NCBI GenBank assembly: GCA_025602915.1
Contig: JAHLJZ010000032.1
Location: forward strand, 173,013 to 237,012
Length of the DNA: 64,000 bases
From: Paraphysoderma sedebokerense
Lineage: Eukaryota > Blastocladiomycota > Physodermatomycetes > Physodermatales > Physodermataceae
Reading direction: 5' to 3'
A program made the position numbers and the translations under genes. This document shows positions 57,503-64,000 of this stretch, piece by piece; the stretch's first letter is position 1, and every line of letters starts with the position of its first letter. A model generated the notes under the pieces. That model saw nothing but the letters and a program-made list of their open reading frames with translations. It was not told the origin of the DNA and did not search any database.

Positions 57503-58449
57503 TATACGAGAGTTTCGAACAATAACATATTGTGAACTATACCAAAAATAGAAAGCTAAAAATAGATTCTTCAATCTTTAACAATATCATGCCTACTGAA
57601 TAAATTCACTTATCCTTGCGGCGAACTGGTCTGAATTCCTAAATGGAACATATCGGGCAGAAATAAAGTTAGATTTTCATTTGTATATATTTCTAGGGAT
57701 ATCTTCGGAACGCAGTCCAGAATATGCTAAAGTTTAAACCATAATCACCGTTAATGACAACCAGCAAGAAGCCCCAGAGACACCTCCGTCAAAGGAGAAC
57801 TGAAGACAGATGTTCGTGACTTCCACCATTAATGCGTGCTTTGGAATGTGCTCAACAACATATGCGGCAGAATTACTGCGGCAATGTTAAAGATTGAAGA
57901 ATTTATTTTTAGCTTCTATCTTAACATGCAACACCGAGAACGCGACACTGTTAACATACCGGCATCTTGAGAGATTTTGAATTGGGATATACTCTCTTGC
58001 TTTAGGTGCTTTTTCGTGGCAAACACAAATAATAAAAATCTAATTTCTCAATATGTCGCTTCGTCGTTAAATACTGTAAAGATTTAGGTAAGCTGCTCTT
58101 GCTATGAATATCACCCATTCCCAATATTCGCCGAACCTATTGAGACTAAGTGTCATTTTACATGTCGTAGACTCGTTATATCTGCAGCTCCTCGGGAAAT
58201 CTTCCACAAAACATTTGAGATCATCGGAATCAGTTTGACACTCCAACTTTCGCCGTATTCAACATGATGATTCTCATTTATATTACGTAGTTGTAGTGTC
58301 TTTGCCATTGATTACCATGGAATTTTTTTCCCGCAATTTCATAGTAAGGCATTGAGTGATCCCCGGTTAATCTATATGACACGGTCAAGTAACATAATGG
58401 TGAGTCCTAAGTATAAAATTCTATAATCAAGATGTAGGAGATATATATA

Positions 58450-58490
58450 ATGGTGATTATACGAGCCACGTAGTGGCGAAGTCTCGAGAT
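58450..58490 (+). repeat. Repeat family 1, diverged copy 3
   Basis: Shares gattatacgag and cgaagt with copies 1 and 2, but the hairpin between them is GCCAC-gta-GTGGC instead of CCC-gaa-GGG, so both arms changed together. It is followed by a version of the tgctcattc motif. Confidence 0.55.
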
Positions 58491-59434
58491 GTGGGTGAAT
58501 TATATAATAAACTGCTCATTCCGCCTTCCCGCCCAACATTATGAACACGAAATTGGAAAGGGAAAGTGGAAGTTGATTCAGATGTCTGTGTATAGAATAA
58601 AAAAGTTAGAGAGAAGAACCACAGGGTTGATAGAAAGCAAAAGTGGTGATGGAATTTTGAGCAAGTGGTTCAGAGACAGCATGTAGATAAAAGAATGTTA
58701 TAAAGAATGGTACGAGACGTTTCTTTAGGAAAATGATTAGAGAAATTTTTTAGAAAAACAATTTTGTCTTTGCAGGTCACGAGACGCGCAGGAAGGAATA
58801 AAGGTGCCATTGGTGCTGGTAGTTTATTTTATGAACGAAACATCGCTGTATCATTCCGCCCCGATGCCATGGGCATTTTTTTTTATGAAAGAAGCATTGA
58901 CGATAATTTGCACGAATCGGCTTGATAGCAAATTGAATAGAGAAAATTTTTTTAATCATCTCATGAAAGCTGTCCCCAAGACATAACATGTATATACAGC
59001 CAGATATTGCAGCGAGGCTTACGAGACCTCATGGGTATACTTTATTTGATATGTATGTAATGCATAAATTTTGCTGAATCAAGATGTCTTGGATATGAGA
59101 TAAGCTCATATATATGGAGGATTCGTTTAGATGTAATCAATTTTTTGTGACGGCGACCTCTCCAAATATTCTGGCATATCATCAGAGAGATCCCAGGGAT
59201 AGTTTCGAATGATATCGGTCTTCAATCTTACTTTTCCCAAGTACCCTCTAAGTAGAAGAAGCTAAATATTTTTGTTCATTTAACGGTTGGATAATGTAAA
59301 CAAATCAAATCGCTTTTGATCTGATTATCAGTCAGCTTTACGATGTACTCAATCAATTCCTGAATATTCATCGGGAACAACCTGCCACGACGAAAAACCT
59401 ACAGTGTTAGTGTTTTGATAGTGGAATTTTAATG

Positions 59435-59515
59435 TGGCTTATAGAAGGTTGGAATGGCTAAGTATATATAAAGAGTATACGAATAGCGCTGAGTATAATT
59501 AATATCCGCATTCAC
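59435..59515 (+). repeat. Repeat family 1, degenerate copy 4
   Basis: Retains the opening tttaatgtggNttata, a central aagtatatat, tatacga, and tataattaatat followed by a degenerate cattcac. The GC hairpin is lost. Weaker than the other copies. Confidence 0.4.
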
Positions 59516-59940
59516 TATTTGTTTGCTAGAAAAGGTCGTTCATTCTACTGAGATAACACAAGTAGTTTGTGTGGCGTCATTTACAGCAGCTATTTGTTTA
59601 TATTTGTCACTCCTTGCTTATACAAGTGATGTTTTAGATGTGTATATGATGTTCGCAGCTAATACTTCGTCTCTCGTCATTAATTTTCAAATTGGCCCAT
59701 GCACTGAATTTTCAAAAGGGAAATAAGCCATTATCAATTTTGACCAAATACATTCTGAACTGATATTCATTTTCGACGCGAAGCACGTCTGCTCCAGTTG
59801 ACTTCAACTGCTATGAAGATTAGATTAGGGCAACTTACTGTAGGGCTCGCTATTGAGCAATTCAGGTTGTTTTGATGGTGTCGGGATGGAAGGCGGACGT
59901 TGCATTTTTTTATTTGATTTATTTACGTCCGGTATCATCA

Positions 59941-59965
59941 AGCTTCGCCACTTCGCGGCTTTCAT
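59941..59965 (-). repeat. Repeat family 1, inverted hairpin fragment
   Basis: On the minus strand it reads GCCGC-gaa-GTGGC-gaagc, the same stem-loop plus the conserved 3' gaag, with one G-T pair in the stem. Only the hairpin is recognisable. Confidence 0.4.
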
Positions 59966-60305
59966 AGTACCCGTAACATTTGTTATGCGATTAGATTAGT
60001 GGTGTGAAACATGATTCCTGCGGCCTAACTATCATTTCAAACTCTGGATACACAAGCAAAATGATTGCATCTGTACTGCTGTAACTTCATGCCGTCTTTC
60101 GATTGAGGTATTTACGTTGAATTAAATTCTATCAGATGATTTGGTTGGCAATTCTACTTTGTAAGTGATACTCGTCTATTTATATTGACATCGAAGTCGG
60201 ATCAACCCCAGTATAAACCATTAACGCAGTAAATTGCAAGATGGAATGAAATTTAGTTCATTAGACTTCCAGCTTGGGATACACCATGGTCATCACTCCG
60301 GTAAG

Positions 60306-60350
60306 ATGTGGATTATACGAGGCCCGAAGGGACGAAGTATATATCTAGAT
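60306..60350 (+). repeat. Repeat family 1, copy 2
   Basis: Exact 45-base match to 57458-57502. It is followed by atacgag and then by tataattaatatgctcattc, a downstream motif shared with other spots in this region. Confidence 0.8.
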
Positions 60351-60702
60351 ATACGAGAAGCGAGTGACTATAATTAATATGCTCATTCACCTTTATTCCT
60401 CCTGAATTAGCCCAACCATACTTGTTTTTCGTTCCCAATAATTAACCTGCTCATTCATGCGCAGGATGGAAAAAGACTATGACTAGCATATCACTTTGAA
60501 CTGATGGAAAACTAAAGTAGTACAGGCCACACAAGATTGTAGGGATACCAAATTACTGCATCACTTGAGGCATTTTGATTGCGACTGACATGGACGACGA
60601 CATTATCCCAGAACAGTTAAGCTTTATTCGTTGTTTTGAAGAAAATGATACAAAATACTTTGTCATTATATTTCGCATAGAGAAGGAATCAAAGGAATCT
60701 AC

Positions 60703-60836
60703 GAAATATAACTTACAAACTTCTATGACTATGATTTTATTAATCATTATGTATTGAAAAATACAACCTATTATATCCCCGAAACGTGTAACTTCACTCT
60801 TCGATATATCGCCTATTGGGAAATAAACCCATATCC
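60703..60836 (+). repeat. Repeat family 2, copy B
   Basis: Close relative of copy A with small indels, including two extra C bases before cgaaac. Outer stem TCCC/GGGA. It ends near catatcc as copy A does. Confidence 0.7.
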
Positions 60837-61059
60837 TTCTTTCCGACACCGATGAGATGCTGATACTTTGGCTGGAACTAAAACAATTCTACTCTTTCCA
60901 TTCCAACAATTGAGATTTGTGTTGAGGACAACGACGTCGTGTGTTCTCATTTTCTCAAGACAACAGATGATGACTTGTAATGATTATCTGTCATGTACTT
61001 ATTCAAATACTTTCTCCATCTAGTTTTTATAATTTCTAATTAGTTAACTATTCAAAAAA

Positions 61060-61152
61060 TTTAGAACTTTCAGTTTTATTAATGGTATGTTTGAAAATAC
61101 AGCCGAAACGAGCGATACCACGCTTGAATGTATCGCCTATTGGTAATAAACT
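61060..61152 (+). repeat. Repeat family 2, diverged copy C
   Basis: Shares ttttattaat, tgaaaata, gccgaaacgag, tatcgcctattgg and taataaac with A and B. The inner stem is CGAGCG/CGCTTG (six pairs, one G-T) and the outer is CCGA/TTGG. Confidence 0.6.
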
Positions 61153-62025
61153 GTAGGTATCATTAGAATATCAATGTCTTTGACAAATGGGCTTTACCGT
61201 AGTTTTTATTTAAAGACATATTATTCTTGCTACACTCAAATCTCGGCATCTATCTTTTTGCAATAGATTTTACGCTGGTATTGAAATAGGGGTATCACAG
61301 CCATTATCGGTTACTCAAACTAATAGTTGCCTAGTCATTGATTATGTTGTCATGAAGATTCACTAATAGTAGCAGAGAAAGGCCATGAATCCAAAGTATA
61401 TAGCAACCTAGATAACACATTCATCACGTTTTTGCGAAATTATTAAGTTCCAAACCAGAGCGTAGCGGTATACCAGTCCAGGTCTGTGCAGCTGCACATC
61501 TGAATCGTCGAGAATATTAATTGTCAAGTTTCTCCTTAGTAGTAGACACCTCTCTCTACTACTATCTATGGTCCTTCACGCCACCAAGGATCTTCGAAGC
61601 TCCTCCCCTGTAATTAATCTGCTCATTCCTTCATTCCTTTTGGCACAAGTCTCGCAAGCCAGTTATCGGAGAGCAGTGCTCTTATAATTTATAAGTTTAT
61701 TCTTACTATCTCGCTGCGATTCATAATATGGGATGGTGAGTCTGTCATCGGACTCGGGAGCTGTAAAGAATGAATTTCGATCGACAGTATTAGTGTCGAC
61801 GGACAGTCTCCTTGAAATAAGACCAATACTTTGAAATCGAACGAGGCACCTTTTTTGTTTGATCAAGGGGAGAATCTCTCTGTCTTTGCGAGTAATTTAC
61901 ACTTTTACGAACTGTAAGATCAATAGTTTAATAGTAATCGTAAAATAAATTTCCCCTTCCGGCCGTTTCATGGCTGCCTAAATGTCAGAAATAGTCATGT
62001 CCGCTCAAGACAAAAATAGATAAGA

Positions 62026-62052
62026 TAAATTAAAATAAAATAAAATAAAATA
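62026..62052 (+). repeat. TAAAA microsatellite
   Basis: A short run of about five taaaa units upstream of the LUC7 gene. Simple-sequence repeat with no evident function. Confidence 0.8.
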
Positions 62053-62298
62053 GGAAGACAAAGAATTAAAAGCCGATACAATGATGAAATATCCATGAAA
62101 GTCGTCAAAAATATGCAACTCACGTTCTTCCAAGCCAAATGTTCATCGCCGCTTCAACGGTCATCCGTACAGCTCTCAAACGAATCACCGTTATCCGAAC
62201 TGTTTCTCAGTTTTCTATTCACCCTTCGAGCGATTCTCCTTGGTACTGTCTATACCTCATACGAAACCCGAGCCTTTTTCTTATCGTCGAGTGGAAGA

Positions 62299-64000
62299 AT
62301 GGTGGATTATCAGCGAAAACTCCTTGAAGAATTGATGGGCCCCCTGGAACCGGCCGGCTTGGGTAAAAAATGGTGGGATCATGATGTTTGCAAATTTTAT
62401 ATGATAAATTTCTGTCCCAATGAGCTATTTACGAACACTAAGAGTGATTTGGGTGAGTAGTTTGTTTCAGCAATATGTTTGTTTTGATTCTTACGGGGAG
62501 CTTAACTCGTCAAATGCAGACGAATCCGCCCCTAAGATGGATGGAGTGAATGTATATCAATTGATTAAAATGGATTGGAATTTCCACATCATTGAAATCC
62601 GATTCAAACACTGTCGCATTATGTTTTTGATGATATAAGTGACTAACAAACCCGTTGTTTTCACCCCCGTGATTGTCGCCGTATATTTGTATTTCTTATT
62701 CAAATCATCCAGGACCATGTCGCTTGATCCATGACGATAAATTGAAAGCAGCTTTTCAGACTGCACCTGAGGAAGAAAGACAAAAATATTTGTATCAATG
62801 GACCCAAAAATTCTACTTCCATTTGGACGGATTAATCCTTGATCTAGATCGCAGAATAGCCAAAGGCAATAATCGACTAGCTATGGAGGTCCACGAAAAT
62901 GTTGGTGCTTCATTTATTTTTTCGTCTGCCTCGGCTATATGACAAAACTCATCGACTTTCATATCAAGGATGTGTCTGGTTCGAAGGAAGAAAAAGAGCA
63001 AAAGATCGAGTCACTGCAGAAGGAGTTGGCGGTTATTTTGCAGAAAGTTGAACAATGCGCAGAAGAAGGTAAATCATCTCTCTTCTGTGTTTTTTATTCT
63101 TAAGTCATGTCTACCTCGATTCGCAAATTAATCTACCCGTCTTGGACAGGTCAAATTTCCGAAGCTGCGACTTTGAACTCAACTGCAGAAACTCTTCAGT
63201 CTGAATTGGATTCTCTACTTTCATCTATTAAACCGAGTGCTCAGGAGGAAACAATAATGAGACAAGAAAAAAGGCTGAATGTTTGCGAAATCTGCGGATC
63301 CTTCTTGGTGGTGGGTGATACCAGTCAGAGATTGGAGCTACATATGGTACCTGTTTTTTCCAATCATATCAATTGCGATTATTGCAGTAGCTATTAGATT
63401 TTGTGCTGAATTTATTACATTTCTTGTTTATTTAAACCATCAATTCGGAAATTTGTGCAAATAGGAAGGCAAACAACATATCGGTTACAAACTCATTCGC
63501 GATGCACATTCTGAGCTTCAACAATCACATCCGGAGTGGGCTCGTCGATCGTCTTCATCCTCTATTGCCCGTTCCCAATCTTTTATGTCATCGCAATCTT
63601 CACAGAACTCTCAGTTCTCTGCAAGCTATCCGAATCATCAAGGGTTCCAACGACCATACCGTGGTCGTGGAAGAGGCTGGGGTAACGGTGGACCTGGGGG
63701 TTGGAGGGGAGGACGTGGAATGGGTTGGAGAGGCGGCCGGGGTGGCAGAGGTGGTTGGGATCGTGAACGAGAATGGGGCCATGAGAGGGAGAGGCATCAT
63801 AGGGAGCTAGAACGAGATGGAGAGCGCAAAGGCGATAAGGAACATCGGGAACGGTCTCGAGAGCACTCTAGTGAGCGAGATCGAAGCCGAGATCGTCGAA
63901 AACGGGACAAAGATACCAAACGAAAAAGGAGGAAACGAGACAGGGATAGTGACGATGATTACAGTAGGTCCAGATCTCGGTCCCGCTCTCGCTCTGCACG
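62299..64000 (+). CDS. LUC7-like U1 snRNP splicing factor, 3' end beyond the window
   Basis: LUC7 proteins stabilise U1 snRNP at the 5' splice site. The ATG at 62299 gives MVDYQRKLLEELMGPLEP, matching the LUC7 N-terminus (LLDELMG). The first zinc finger begins in VCKFYMINFCPNELF and continues over an intron towards CRLIHDDKLK (CCCH type). A coiled coil follows (EEKEQKIESLQKELAVILQK). The second finger is NVCEICGSFLVVGDTSQRLE, then LHMEGKQHIGYKLIRD, a C2H2 finger. The C-terminus is Arg/Gly-rich (RPYRGRGRGWGNGGPGGWRG) then Arg/Glu/Asp/Ser-rich (RSRSRSRSRS), an RS-like tail of the kind found in LUC7L proteins. It is cut at 64000. At least four introns. The upstream open frame to 62095 is not needed. 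Confidence 0.9.

Larger units (their letters stand above)
55626..62298. other. Gene-poor, repeat-bearing region of about 6.6 kb
   Basis: No open frame in this stretch shows a recognisable domain, a long coding run or consistent splicing. It contains at least two families of dispersed repeats (listed separately) and a recurring motif of the form taattaaYNtgctcattc near 60372, 60443 and 61613, with looser copies near 58503 and 59500. The composition is AT-rich. It looks like old mobile-element remains between the kelch and LUC7 genes. I did not find transposase, reverse transcriptase or clear terminal repeats. Confidence 0.6.

Noticed and set aside
58489-58989. Short open frames on both strands near 58489-58989
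   Set aside because: Mutually overlapping, low-complexity, with no domain or splice support. They lie in the repeat-bearing region.
60553-60849. Minus-strand peptide similar to one at 56847-57044 (shared FPIGDISKSE, TRFG)
   Set aside because: The similarity reflects a DNA repeat. A 2-base indel between copies breaks the frame, so it is not evidence of a gene.
56815-61152. Hammerhead ribozyme in repeat family 2 (GAAAC followed by a stem)
   Set aside because: The CTGATGA core and stem II are not found on either strand in any of the three copies.
62095-62298. In-frame upstream extension of the LUC7 gene
   Set aside because: LUC7 proteins begin at the LLEELMG region, and the upstream residues show no family similarity. 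The ATG at 62299 is in the expected place.
1-64000. tRNA, rRNA and CRISPR signals
   Set aside because: I looked for T-loop-type B boxes and regular direct repeats with spacers and found none convincing. A covariance-model scan would be needed to exclude tRNAs fully.

Overview
This is eukaryotic nuclear DNA: about twenty split genes with short introns (roughly 40-100 nt, GT-AG), about 40% GC, genes on both strands, and few mobile-element remains outside one region. A fungal-type CCH1 calcium channel sits in the same window as the intraflagellar-transport subunit IFT139 (TTC21B), a MOK-type ciliary kinase and a vasohibin tubulin carboxypeptidase. That combination fits a zoosporic, flagellated early-diverging fungus (chytrid, blastoclad or a close relative). 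I cannot name the species. Exon ends were chosen by hand from splice signals and from agreement with remembered family sequences.

Layout. 1-4206 (-) holds most of a four-domain CCH1 channel, cut by the window edge. 4859-7556 (-) holds a ZC4H2-like coiled-coil gene only 39 bp behind NUP43. 7790-12313 (-) is a 1507-residue intronless BTB/POZ protein. 12755-14046 (-) is a ubiquitin-like plus WLM metalloprotease. 14835-16057 (+) is N-terminal glutamine amidohydrolase NTAQ1, and 16446-17679 (-) is the exosome subunit MTR3. A divergent promoter with CACGTG and TGACGTCA sites leads to IFT139 (18409-24132 +). A small secreted peptide gene (24783-25007 +) and an unrecognised 165-residue protein (25604-26184 -) follow.

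26621-28076 (+) is a tyrosine phosphatase. EMC1 (28350-32035 -) and an OTUD3-like deubiquitinase (32101-33678 -) come next. Then follow an NDUFAF4-like protein (33797-34599 +), a TIGAR-like histidine phosphatase (34960-36665 -), vasohibin (37321-38708 +), an ER DnaJ ending in KEEL (38866-40484 -), a ZIP zinc transporter (41345-42559 -), a seven-helix membrane protein (43026-44161 -) and MOK kinase (45042-47772 +).

The right side has a SWI3/SMARCC chromatin remodeller subunit (48172-51229 -), a DPH6-like ATP-binding enzyme (51834-52862 +) with a duplicated 3' end, a kelch protein (53273-55625 -), and about 6.6 kb without convincing genes (55626-62298). That stretch carries at least two dispersed, hairpin-forming repeat families. 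The window ends inside a LUC7-type U1 snRNP gene.

The genes are mostly housekeeping and do not form one pathway. Three concern cilia or tubulin (IFT139, MOK, VASH). Two concern the ER (EMC1, DnaJ). Three concern ubiquitin or N-end-rule protein turnover (WLM protease, NTAQ1, OTU). The observations most worth following are the fungal vasohibin with its catalytic residues in place, a ZC4H2 homologue lacking its zinc finger, the small secreted peptide, and the two repeat families with apparently compensated stems.
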